DNA of 38,671 bases from JANOBJ01 sp031411575 (lineage in GTDB: Bacteria; Pseudomonadota; Gammaproteobacteria; Burkholderiales; Burkholderiaceae_C), in NCBI GenBank assembly GCA_031411575.1, contig JANOBJ010000127.1:1-38671 (forward strand). Reading direction: 5' to 3'. Within the stretch, counting starts at the first letter, position 1. The number at the start of each line of letters is the position of its first letter. Positions 8,225-15,104 of the stretch are shown in pieces. Made by a program: the position numbers and the translations under genes. Below the pieces are notes generated by a model. The model made no database searches. It worked only from the letters and a program-made list of their open reading frames with translations, and was not told where the DNA came from.

Positions 8225-8527
8225 TCAGTCTGACTTGCTGACCAGGTTGAAGTGCTCCACCACCGGTGGTGCCGCAAAAAAAGGCCCGACGATGGCGCGC
8301 CATTCCACAAACAGCGGACCCTGACGAAAGCCCACGGTGTGGTCTTCCAGCGTGTCCCAGAAAATCTGCAGGAGGTAGCGCTCGGGTGACTCGATGCCGC
8401 GATTGACCTTGTAGCCCTGAAAGCCCTTGGCGCGCGAGGCGACGGTGGTCACACCGCGCTGGATGGCTTCTTCAAACGCGGCCTGCTGGCCGGGGGCGAT
8501 GCGGATGTCGGCGAGTTCAAGAATCAT
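8225..8527 (-). CDS. ABM-domain (antibiotic biosynthesis monooxygenase-like) protein
   Basis: A 100-residue protein of the dimeric alpha/beta-barrel fold, complete in length for a single ABM domain. Supporting stretches are the opening MILELADIRIAPGQQAAFEEAI, the central GFQGYKVNRGIESPERYLLQIFWDTLEDH, and the terminal FFAAPPVVEHFNL. It is the last gene of a four-gene minus-strand cluster, 13 bp after the ferredoxin. ABM proteins range from cofactor-free monooxygenases to heme-degrading or purely structural roles, so no reaction is assigned. Its place suggests work on a product of the Rieske enzyme. Confidence 0.82.
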   Translation of the reverse strand: MILELADIRIAPGQQAAFEEAIQRGVTTVASRAKGFQGYKVNRGIESPERYLLQIFWDTLEDHTVGFRQGPLFVEWRAIVGPFFAAPPVVEHFNLVSKSD

Positions 8528-8540
8528 GGCGACCTCGGGT

Positions 8541-8888
8541 TCAAGACTGTGAAGGCGGCAAGTCTACCGTCAGCCCGTCCAGCGCGTCCGTCAGGTGGAT
8601 CTGGCAACTCAGGCGGCTGTTGGGCTGACGCGGCGAGGCGGTGAAGTCGAGCATGCTGATCTCTTCGCCATCGGGCGGCGGCAGCTGGCTGGCGTGCGGC
8701 TCACGCACGTACACATGGCAGGTGCCGCAGCTCAACAGCCCGCCGCAATCAGCGTCGATGCCGCGCACGTTTGCCGCCACCGCCGCGTGCATCAGACTTT
8801 GCCCGGTGTCCGTAGAAATTGCGCCAATAGTGCCTCTGGTCCTCTCGGGCTGGTCATTGTCTGCTATGAAAGTAATAGTGATCATCAT
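8541..8888 (-). CDS. [2Fe-2S] ferredoxin, adrenodoxin/putidaredoxin type
   Basis: A 115-residue electron carrier. Cluster ligands are C48, C54, C57 (C-x5-C-x2-C in DCGGLLSCGTC) and C95 in SRLSCQIHL. It probably feeds electrons to the Rieske oxygenase two genes upstream; no reductase is present in the window. The start at 8888 overlaps the ligase stop by one base; ATG at 8885 is equally possible. Odd: residues about 4-21 are translated from family A repeat copy A2 read antisense, and the first strand and loop are several residues longer than usual before the normal TDTGQSLMHAAV helix. The fold may tolerate this as a longer beta hairpin. Confidence 0.88.
   Translation of the reverse strand: MMITITFIADNDQPERTRGTIGAISTDTGQSLMHAAVAANVRGIDADCGGLLSCGTCHVYVREPHASQLPPPDGEEISMLDFTASPRQPNSRLSCQIHLTDALDGLTVDLPPSQS
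8818..8878 (+). repeat. Family A repeat, copy A2 (inside the ferredoxin gene)
   Basis: The segment GGCTGGTCATTGTCTGCTAT followed by GAAAGTAATAG matches the family core and 3' hairpin (CTAT/ATAG). It lies wholly within the 5' part of the ferredoxin coding sequence on the opposite strand and stays open in that frame. Confidence 0.75.
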
Positions 8889-10393
8889 TAGAATCGGCTG
8901 AAGTATTCGCGGCGCTCGAAGGCGACTTTGTCATCGGCCTGGTTGTGACGCTCATTTTCCTGGCGCTTGATGCGCGTGTAGTAGGCCGTGAAATCGTGGC
9001 CAAAAGCCTCGGTCAATAGTGTGTCGTGCGCCAGGGCGTCGAGCGCGTCGCCCAGACTGGTGGGCAGGCGCTGGCCCCCGGCGGCGTAGGGCTCGTTGGT
9101 GGCGGGCGGCGCCACCATCGCCTGCCGCAAGCCGTCCAGCCCGGCATGGATTTGCGAGGCCATGTACAGGTAGGGATTGGCGGCCGGTTCGCCGATGCGG
9201 TTCTCGATGCGGGTTGCAGGGTCTGGCTCCCACCCGCCCACCGCGTCGGCGCGGCCGTCACCGATCACGCGCAGCATGGCGCCCCGGTTGTCGCGGCCCC
9301 ACAGCACCGATTGCGGCGCCAGCGCGTTGGGCTGGTAGCGGCCGTAGCCGTTGGCCGTGGGGGTGCAGAACAGCGCGCTGCCGCGCGCGTGGGCCAGCAG
9401 ACCTGCCAGGCAGTGCGCGCCGACATCTGACAGCGTGTGGCGTGCATCGGAGGCGGTGACGCCCGGCGCCGGCGCATCGCGCATGAACGCGTTGGCGCCC
9501 GTGTGCAGATCGGTCCACGACTGGTGCAGGTGCCAGCCGCTGCTCATGATGTTGGGAAACGGCGGGCGGCACATGAAGGTGGCGTGGTAGCCCGCGCGGC
9601 GCAGCGCCTGTTTCACGCCATTGCGAAAGATCACCATGTTGTCGGCGGCGGTCAGCGCATCGGTGGCGTCGAACACCGCCTCCACCTGGCTGGGCCCAAG
9701 TTCGATTTCCAGCGACTGCAGGGGCAGCCCGAGTGCCTGAGCCGTGTGCTGCACGGTGCGCAGCGGCGCCTCGGCCATGTCAAACCAGCCGTCGGCCAGC
9801 AGGTTGTAGCCCGGATGGATCATCGAGACCGCGGGTGCCTCACCCGGCCACGCCGCCAGCGCGGGGTCAAGTTGTGCCGTGCTGTTCTCGATCTGGTAGA
9901 TGTGGAACTCCACCTCGAGCCCGCAGGCAAGCCCGTAGCCCGCCGCCGCCAGCCTCGTCAGCGCCTGCTGCAGCACGCGGCGCGTATCGAGCAGCACGGG
10001 CGTGCCGTCCTGAAACCACGGCTGACAACGCAGCCAACCGGTGCCCGGCGACCAGGGCAGTGCCGTAAAGCTGGCAGGATCGGGCAGCAGCACCAGGTTG
10101 CTCGCGCACTCGAAGCCCGGCAGCCCGGCCACGCCGCCACGCTCGAACACCTTGAACGCGGTGCGGTCCGAAGTGTCTTTCAGCATCAGCGTGCTGACCA
10201 TGCCGATGCCCTCGTGCAACGCCCGCACCGCCGCGCGGGCCGTGAGGGTCTTGCCGCGCAGCACACCGTGCAGGTCGCACCAGCCAAAGCGCACCAGGTC
10301 GATGCCGCTGGCCTCGATCAGGCTGGCCGTGCGCGCGCAGGCTGCGTCGCGCGACGCGTCGTGAATGCCGCAGCGCGTGGCGAATGACGCCAT
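8888..10393 (-). CDS. Glutamine synthetase family protein (gamma-glutamyl-amide ligase-like)
   Basis: A 501-residue ATP-dependent ligase of the GlnA superfamily. The N-terminal beta-grasp part carries VRFGWCDLHGVLRGK. The catalytic part shows GLEVEFHIYQ (metal glutamates), IELGPSQVE, the SGWHLHQS loop, PNALAPQSVLWGRDNRGAMLRV, and RIENRIGEPAANPYL. It differs from housekeeping GlnA and looks like the family that joins glutamate to amines (for example anilide or isopropylamide synthetases). It is encoded 28 bp after the Rieske oxygenase and touches the ferredoxin, which suggests activation or protection of an amine substrate. The ATG at 10393 was chosen; a TTG at 10417 would add eight residues. 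The substrate is unknown. Confidence 0.88.
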   Translation of the reverse strand: MASFATRCGIHDASRDAACARTASLIEASGIDLVRFGWCDLHGVLRGKTLTARAAVRALHEGIGMVSTLMLKDTSDRTAFKVFERGGVAGLPGFECASNLVLLPDPASFTALPWSPGTGWLRCQPWFQDGTPVLLDTRRVLQQALTRLAAAGYGLACGLEVEFHIYQIENSTAQLDPALAAWPGEAPAVSMIHPGYNLLADGWFDMAEAPLRTVQHTAQALGLPLQSLEIELGPSQVEAVFDATDALTAADNMVIFRNGVKQALRRAGYHATFMCRPPFPNIMSSGWHLHQSWTDLHTGANAFMRDAPAPGVTASDARHTLSDVGAHCLAGLLAHARGSALFCTPTANGYGRYQPNALAPQSVLWGRDNRGAMLRVIGDGRADAVGGWEPDPATRIENRIGEPAANPYLYMASQIHAGLDGLRQAMVAPPATNEPYAAGGQRLPTSLGDALDALAHDTLLTEAFGHDFTAYYTRIKRQENERHNQADDKVAFERREYFSRF

Positions 10394-10421
10394 CACCGGG
10401 CCGCGTAAGCCAAACAACGGC

Positions 10422-11900
10422 TCACCGGATCTCCGTGCGGGCTGAGCCGGTTGAAGCCGTCACCGGTGCTTTGACCAGCCCCGCGTCGCCCGGGTGGAGC
10501 CAAGGCGCACCCTCGCGCTTGGCCTGTACCTGCGCGCGCCACCAGGTGGGCCAAACGCCTGCCGGGGCGATGCCGTCCACCGTATCCGGGCCGGTCATGG
10601 CGGCACTCTGTGCGGCGTCGGCCACGCCGGGTGGCACGCCACCGGCCTGCACGGTCTCGATGGCCTTCAGCAGCACGCGGCGGTTGGCCATGATGACCTT
10701 GTCGCTCGTGCCGAGGTGCTCACGTGTGCGGTCCTGGATGGCGCCCATGCTCTCCACCGCCCACTGGTCGTGCACGTTGATGTCTTCTTCGCCCATGCCC
10801 AGGTAGGTTTGGGTGCGCTGCTCGTCAGCGTTGAACCCCCAGCGGTTGTGGCGGCCTGACTTGGGCACGTAGTCGGGCAGGCTGATGAACTGCAGCCGCT
10901 GGGCGCGCATGGCTTCGCGGTCCAGCGGGCCGGCAAAACTGGTGAAGAATGACACCCAGTAGGTATGCGTGTCGTCCACCGGCACATGCATCTGCGTGAT
11001 CGTCATGGTCTCGGACAGCGGGATGACAAAGGTGGCTGGGAAAATCGCCTGCGTCACGCGCACATGCGTCAGATCCTCGGTCATGGGCCGCAGCGCGGTG
11101 AGTTGCAGGCCCCAGGGGGTCGGCTCGCAACTGATCTCGGGCTGCGCAAATTCACGCATGATGCGCGTCATGGGCCAGGGCTCGCCGCCCACCGCGCCAG
11201 CGCTGGCGCTGCGAAACTGCTTGCCCGCCGCATTGTTGCCAATGGCCTCGAGCGCTTCGTCCTCTAAAAAGCGGTGCAGGAAGGACGGATGCGCGGGATC
11301 GATGCCGACCTCAAACGCCTGCAGCCAGTTGGCGTTCCACAAACCCTTGAAAGCGAAAGTGTGCGAGGGCGGCGCAACAAAGCAATCGAATGCCGGGAAG
11401 GGCGGCGGCGCAGTGTTCTCCGGCCCGAGCCACGCAAACACCACGCCAGATTTCTCTATCACTGGGTAGCTGCGCTGGCGCACGCGCTCGCACAGCTTGC
11501 TGCCCGCGGGCTCGGCCGGGGTTTGCAGGCAGGTGCCGTCGGCCGCGAACTTCCAGCCGTGGAACGGGCAGCGCAGGGCGCTCGGCCCGGTGCCGTCGCT
11601 GCTGGCGCTGCTTTCCACCGCTTCCAGCCGGCCGAACGACAGGTCGGCGCCTCGGTGCGGACAGGCACGGTCCAGCAGGGACCAGTGGGTCTGCCCGGCG
11701 CTATCCGTGCCGCTCTTGAACAGCACCAGGTCTTGCCCCAGCAGCCGCACGGCTTTCACGGGGCGCTGCGCCATGCGGGGGTCAAGCCGCGCGTCGAACT
11801 CGTCCACCAGCGCAGCGGGTTGCCAGTAGTGGCGCAGCAGGTTGCCGCAGGGCGTGCCGGGGCCGATGCGGGTGATCAGGTCGTTCTGTTCGGCTTTCAT
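10422..11900 (-). CDS. Rieske non-heme iron oxygenase, large subunit
   Basis: A 492-residue ring-hydroxylating or demethylating oxygenase of the phthalate-dioxygenase-like, alpha-subunit-only group. Rieske ligands are C80-x-H82 (CPHRG) and C111-x2-H114 (CPFHGW). The mononuclear iron site is D201-x2-H204-x4-H209 in FEVGIDPAHPSFLHR, with N190/N191 nearby. The loop between the two Rieske halves is 28 residues instead of the usual 17 or so, with a Ser/Gly-rich insert (VESSASSDGTGPSA). The last residues (ASTGSARTEIR) are encoded by a family B repeat. It is the first gene of the cluster with ligase, ferredoxin and ABM protein. The substrate is unknown; no beta subunit or dedicated reductase is seen. 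Confidence 0.92.
   Translation of the reverse strand: MKAEQNDLITRIGPGTPCGNLLRHYWQPAALVDEFDARLDPRMAQRPVKAVRLLGQDLVLFKSGTDSAGQTHWSLLDRACPHRGADLSFGRLEAVESSASSDGTGPSALRCPFHGWKFAADGTCLQTPAEPAGSKLCERVRQRSYPVIEKSGVVFAWLGPENTAPPPFPAFDCFVAPPSHTFAFKGLWNANWLQAFEVGIDPAHPSFLHRFLEDEALEAIGNNAAGKQFRSASAGAVGGEPWPMTRIMREFAQPEISCEPTPWGLQLTALRPMTEDLTHVRVTQAIFPATFVIPLSETMTITQMHVPVDDTHTYWVSFFTSFAGPLDREAMRAQRLQFISLPDYVPKSGRHNRWGFNADEQRTQTYLGMGEEDINVHDQWAVESMGAIQDRTREHLGTSDKVIMANRRVLLKAIETVQAGGVPPGVADAAQSAAMTGPDTVDGIAPAGVWPTWWRAQVQAKREGAPWLHPGDAGLVKAPVTASTGSARTEIR
10427..10458. repeat. Family B repeat, half copy B1 (3' end of the Rieske gene)
   Basis: Read on the minus strand, GGCTTCAACCGGCTCAGCCC followed by GCACGGAGATC closely matches one arm of the palindrome inside meaB (37528-37562, GGCTTCGACGAGCTCAGCCC then GAACGGCGGAGATC). 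It encodes the C-terminal residues of the Rieske protein. Confidence 0.65.
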
Positions 11901-12019
11901 GGGGTGACAACTGCTGGAATCAGGCAGAAGTTACACCAGATTTTGCTGTGACGGGCGAGCGCTCCCCGTCTGGCTGCGGCCTCACACCTGTTTCGACGGG
12001 GCAGCGTTGCGGATAACGC

Positions 12020-12742
12020 TCAGGCAGCCTGCTGCATGGGCAGCAGGCGGGCATATTCGGTTTTGACCACGGCATAGCACTCGCAGACCCGGTTCTCCAG
12101 GCCCTCGCGGTCGAGCACCTTGATGCGGCCGCGCGAGCAGCTGATCAGGCCGGCGTCCTGCAGCTTGAGTGCGGCAACGGTCACGCCTTCGCGGCGCACG
12201 CCCAGCATGTTGGAGATCAGCTCCTGCGTCATGACCAGTTCGTAGCCCGGCAGACGGTCCAGGCTCATCAGCAGCCAGCGGCACAGTTGTTTGTCCAGTG
12301 TGTGGTGGCGGTTGCACACCGCCGTCTGTGACATCTGGGTGACCAGCGCCTGCGCGTAGCGCAGCAGCAGGTGCGACACCGGGCCGAACTGGTTGAACTC
12401 GGCATACAGAAAATCAGGCTTCATGCGGTAGCCCTTGCCGGCGCTTTGCACCGCCGCGCGGCTGGGGGTCGAGTTCCCGCCCATGAATACCGAGATGCCG
12501 ACCAGCCCCTCGTTGCCCACCACCGCAATCTCGGCTGAATCGCCGTTTTCCATGGCGTACAGCAGCGAGACGATGGCCGAGGTGGGGAAGTAGGCGTACT
12601 TGGGCAGGGCGCCCGCCTCGTACAGCACCTTGCCCAGCGGTAAATCAACGAAGTGCAGTTCGGGCAGCCAGCGCCGCAGTTCAGCGTCCGGCAGTGCCGC
12701 CAGCAGGTTGTTGAGCTTGACTTCGTGCGCGCTGGGCAGCAC
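12020..12742 (-). CDS. Crp/Fnr-family transcriptional regulator
   Basis: A regulator with an N-terminal cyclic-nucleotide-binding-like beta roll (about residues 25-130, with SLLYAMENGDSAEIAVVGNEGLVGI) and a C-terminal winged helix (QELISNMLGVRREGVTVAALKLQDAGLI). No FNR-type cysteine cluster is seen, so oxygen sensing is unlikely. The open frame allows only a GTG start at 12742 without a good ribosome site. A better ATG at 12824, with GAGGA upstream, is one base out of frame because of a run of nine G (12794-12802); with eight G it would add about 27 Pro/Ala/Thr-rich residues. The true start is therefore uncertain, and a sequencing slip or phase variation is possible. The target genes are unknown. 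Confidence 0.85.
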   Translation of the reverse strand: MLPSAHEVKLNNLLAALPDAELRRWLPELHFVDLPLGKVLYEAGALPKYAYFPTSAIVSLLYAMENGDSAEIAVVGNEGLVGISVFMGGNSTPSRAAVQSAGKGYRMKPDFLYAEFNQFGPVSHLLLRYAQALVTQMSQTAVCNRHHTLDKQLCRWLLMSLDRLPGYELVMTQELISNMLGVRREGVTVAALKLQDAGLISCSRGRIKVLDREGLENRVCECYAVVKTEYARLLPMQQAA

Positions 12743-12793
12743 CGGGCCCCGGTGCGAGGCCGGCGCAGGCGCGTGGGCGGTTTTCTTGGCGGC

Positions 12794-12802
12794 GGGGGGG
12801 GG
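12794..12802. repeat. Homopolymer run of nine G at the Crp/Fnr gene 5' end
   Basis: Nine consecutive G on the plus strand (nine C in the coding strand) lie between a plausible ATG (12824) and the conserved Crp/Fnr reading frame. Losing one base would fuse them in frame. Confidence 0.7.
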
Positions 12803-12895
12803 AGGGCGTGCGGGACGTGGTCATGGGCGGTACTTGTTCCTCAATCTAGAGGGGCGGCCCCGGCTTGTCTGTACGCTGCCCGACACAGGGCGTCG

Positions 12896-12926
12896 GCCTG
12901 GCAGTACCACCGTTGTGCTGCCGGGC
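12896..12926. repeat. Imperfect inverted repeat upstream of the Crp/Fnr gene
   Basis: GCCTGGCAGTACCAC faces GTTGTGCTGCCGGGC; 12 of 15 positions pair. It lies in the 440-bp divergent gap between the Crp/Fnr gene and maiA, with the G9 run on one side and repeat A3 on the other. It could be an operator; no gene is visible in this gap. Confidence 0.5.
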
Positions 12927-13010
12927 ACCCTTTTGACGCGCATCCGGCCCGGCTCAGGCCGCTGTGATGGGCCGCCACCGGGGTGGCCGCCGAAACCGGT
13001 GCCACGGCCT

Positions 13011-13076
13011 AATTTTAAAGCCAAACAGGCCCGGTGTGCGCTCCCTGTGGTCATTGGGCGCTACTAAAATAATAGC
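13011..13076 (+). repeat. Family A repeat, copy A3
   Basis: CCCTGTGGTCATTGGGCGCT then ACTAAAATAATAGC matches the family core and hairpin, with one mismatched pair in the stem. It lies between the divergent Crp/Fnr gene and maiA. Confidence 0.75.
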
Positions 13077-13182
13077 TTTCTGATGCCGTCCGGCATCGCG
13101 GCGCTGGCCCTGCCCGACCACGCGCCCTCCAACTGCAGCACCTCAAGGCCGCTGCCGCGCTTCGGGTTTATCCTTGGCGCCC

Positions 13183-13821
13183 ATGAAGCTCTACAACTAC
13201 TTCCGCTCCTCGGCCTCCTTTCGCGTGCGCATTGCGCTGCAGCTCAAGGGGCTCGCGTATGACTACGTCCCGGTCCACATTGCCCGGGGCGACCACAAGC
13301 TGGACGCCTACGCCGCGATTTCTGCCGACACCCTGGTGCCTACGCTGGAAATTGACGGCCAGCGCCTGAGCCAGTCGATGGCCATCATCGAGTACCTGGA
13401 CGAAACCCGTCCCGAGCCCGCGCTGCTGCCCCAAGACGCGCTGGGCCGCGCACAGGTGCGGGCGCTGGCGCAATCGATTGCATGCGAGATTCACCCGCTC
13501 AACAACCTGCGCGTGCTGAAGTACCTGGTGCGCGAGCTCAAGGTCGAAGAAGACGCCAAGAACACCTGGTACCGCCACTGGGTGCGCACGGGGCTGGAGG
13601 CGTTTGAGAAGCAGCTGGCGCGGCTGCCCGCCGCCACCTATTGCCATGGCGAAACGCCCACGCTGGCCGACTGCTGCCTGGTGCCGCAAATCTTCAACGG
13701 CCAGCGCTTCAACGTCGATTTTTCAGGCCTGCCACGCACCATGGGCGCCTTTGACGCCTGCATGAAGCTGGAGGCCTTCCAGAGAGCGCAGCCCTCGGCC
13801 TGCCCGGACCACGAAGCCTGA
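13183..13821 (+). CDS. maiA: Maleylacetoacetate/maleylpyruvate isomerase (zeta-class GST)
   Basis: A 212-residue glutathione-dependent cis-trans isomerase. The zeta signature SSASFRVRIAL is at residues 9-19, and the thioredoxin-like half includes LVPTLEIDG and the glutathione-contact QSMAIIEYLDE. The all-helical half contains the family-like CEIHPLNNLRVLKYL and TPTLADCCLVPQIFNG. The ATG at 13183 begins MKLYNYFRSS. The gentisate operon has dioxygenase and fumarylpyruvate hydrolase but no isomerase, so this gene 7.5 kb away may complete it; a role in tyrosine breakdown (homogentisate route) is the other option. It is followed by pgeF 46 bp later. Confidence 0.9.
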   Translation: MKLYNYFRSSASFRVRIALQLKGLAYDYVPVHIARGDHKLDAYAAISADTLVPTLEIDGQRLSQSMAIIEYLDETRPEPALLPQDALGRAQVRALAQSIACEIHPLNNLRVLKYLVRELKVEEDAKNTWYRHWVRTGLEAFEKQLARLPAATYCHGETPTLADCCLVPQIFNGQRFNVDFSGLPRTMGAFDACMKLEAFQRAQPSACPDHEA

Positions 13822-13867
13822 ACCACAGCCCGGACTGAAGCTTGCCCCCGCCGAGTCTGGCCGCGCC

Positions 13868-14743
13868 GTGACCGCCATCCCCCCCGACTGGTTGACCCCC
13901 GACTGGCCCGCGCCGGCCGGCGTGCGGGCGCTGTGCACCACCCGCACGGGCGGCGTGTCGGCTGCGCCCTGGGACAGCCTGAACCTGGGTGACCACGTGG
14001 GGGATGACGCGGCGGCGGTGGCGGCCAACCGCAGCCGGCTACTGCAGGCCATCCAGGCGCGGCCGGTGTTGCTGAAGCAGGTGCACGGGGTGCGGGTGGC
14101 GGATATTGACGCGCTCACGCCCGACGGCACCGAGGCCGATGCCTGCGTCACGCCTGAACGCGGCGTCGCCTGCACGATCATGGTGGCCGATTGCCTGCCG
14201 GTGCTGTTCACCACGCGCGATGGCGTCGCGGTGGCTGCGGCCCACGCCGGCTGGCGCGGTCTGGCAGGGGACGGCATGGCGGGGGGCAGCGTGGCAGGGG
14301 CCAGCCCAAACGGTGTCCTGGAGACGATTTTTGAGCGTTTTAGTGCTGTTGTCCGCACCCAGTGGTCATTGTTTGCTATAAATAATATAGCAAACGAGAA
14401 ACTGGCCCACGGCAGCGTTGCGGCGGACACGCTGGCCTGGCTCGGCCCCTGCATCGGCCCGCAGGCGTTCGAGGTGGGCGCCGAAGTACGCGCGGCGTTC
14501 GTGGCGCACCACGCGGCCGCGGCCGAGCACTTTCAGCCGCAGCGCAACGGCAAATACCTGGCCGACCTGGCGGGTCTGGCGCGTCAGCGGCTGCGCCGGC
14601 TGGGCGTCACGCAAATCCATGGCAACGACGGCTCGGCGCCGTGGTGCACGGTCAGCAACGCGTCACGGTTCTTTTCGCACCGGCGAGACGCTGGCCGGCT
14701 CGGCAGCAGCGGCCGGCTCGCCGCCTGCATCTGGCGGGTCTGA
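13868..14743 (+). CDS. pgeF: Peptidoglycan editing factor PgeF / YfiH-type laccase-domain protein, with repeat insertion
   Basis: A 291-residue cytoplasmic protein with a GTG start. The zinc/copper-site residues are all present: H73 in LKQVHG, C109 in VADCLPVLF, H126 in AAAHAGWRGL; the end SRFFSHRRD...SGRLAACIW is also family-like. E. coli YfiH hydrolyses misincorporated L-Ser from UDP-MurNAc peptides. Odd: between GWRGL and LAWLGPCIGP there are 56 residues where homologues have about 20. Residues about 153-176 are encoded by repeat copy A4, read through in frame. Whether the protein still folds is unknown, though the active-site segments are intact. Its 3' end overlaps the convergent membrane-protein gene by 81 bp. 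Confidence 0.88.
   Translation: MTAIPPDWLTPDWPAPAGVRALCTTRTGGVSAAPWDSLNLGDHVGDDAAAVAANRSRLLQAIQARPVLLKQVHGVRVADIDALTPDGTEADACVTPERGVACTIMVADCLPVLFTTRDGVAVAAAHAGWRGLAGDGMAGGSVAGASPNGVLETIFERFSAVVRTQWSLFAINNIANEKLAHGSVAADTLAWLGPCIGPQAFEVGAEVRAAFVAHHAAAAEHFQPQRNGKYLADLAGLARQRLRRLGVTQIHGNDGSAPWCTVSNASRFFSHRRDAGRLGSSGRLAACIWRV
14326..14394 (+). repeat. Family A repeat, copy A4 (inside pgeF)
   Basis: The core GTCCGCACCCAGTGGTCATT and hairpin TGCTATA-AATAA-TATAGCA match the family closely. It sits within the pgeF coding sequence in the sense direction without a stop codon in frame. Confidence 0.88.
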
Positions 14744-14998
14744 AGCAGGTCTGTCGCTGGTTGGCTCGGCGGTGGCGGCGGGGGGCGCGGCCAGTGCCGT
14801 TTGTTCCGCTGCCTCGCGCGCCTTGATCGCCCGGCTCCGCACGGGCGAACCCATCAGGTAAAGCACCAGTGCGATGGGCAGCAATCCATAAACGAAAAGG
14901 GTCACAATGGCACCGAGTACCGTACCGTTGGTGCTGGTGGCTTCGGCCACCGCCATCATCAGGGCGACGTACAGCCAGCCGATTGCGATGAGGTACAT
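14663..14998 (-). CDS. Small membrane protein of unknown function
   Basis: A 111-residue protein from the ATG at 14998; a TTG at 15016 would add six residues. It has two hydrophobic segments (MYLIAIGWLYVALMMAVAEA and GAIVTLFVYGLLPIALVLYLMG) followed by a basic stretch (SPVRSRAIKAREAA) and a Pro/Ala/Glu-rich, low-complexity tail likely to be cytoplasmic. I do not recognise a named family. It is divergent from phaC and overlaps the 3' end of pgeF by 81 bp in convergent orientation. An overlapping longer frame (14652-15047) on the same strand lacks membrane character and is probably noise. Confidence 0.72.
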   Translation of the reverse strand: MYLIAIGWLYVALMMAVAEATSTNGTVLGAIVTLFVYGLLPIALVLYLMGSPVRSRAIKAREAAEQTALAAPPAATAEPTSDRPASDPPDAGGEPAAAAEPASVSPVRKEP

Positions 14999-15031
14999 GA
15001 ATAAGCTTATGTCCAAATGATTGAGCCAGAT

Positions 15032-15046
15032 TGTTGCACTGCAGCA
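15032..15046. promoter_or_regulatory. Candidate PhaR-type operator upstream of phaC
   Basis: TGTTGCACTGCAGCA is a 15-nt near-perfect dyad (six of seven pairs) 59 bp before the phaC start. TGC/GCA-rich dyads of this kind are bound by PhaR regulators of PHA genes. No phaR is in the window, so binding is inferred. Confidence 0.45.
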
Positions 15047-15104
15047 TCAGTTCATGGATACTCAGGGTTATCCCGAATAATTAGACCAGACGAGGAGACA
15101 ACGC

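Noticed and set aside
11950..11970. GACGGG/CCCGTC hairpin downstream of the Crp/Fnr gene as a terminator
   Set aside because: Six-base stem with a 9-base loop and no adjacent T run; too weak to call.
12600..13067. Plus- and minus-strand frames both reading GSTTVVLPG
   Set aside because: The shared peptide comes from the inverted repeat at 12896-12926, not from a gene.
14652..15047. 131-codon minus-strand frame overlapping the small membrane protein
   Set aside because: Arginine/glycine-rich without membrane or domain features; the frame at 14663-14998 has two good hydrophobic segments.
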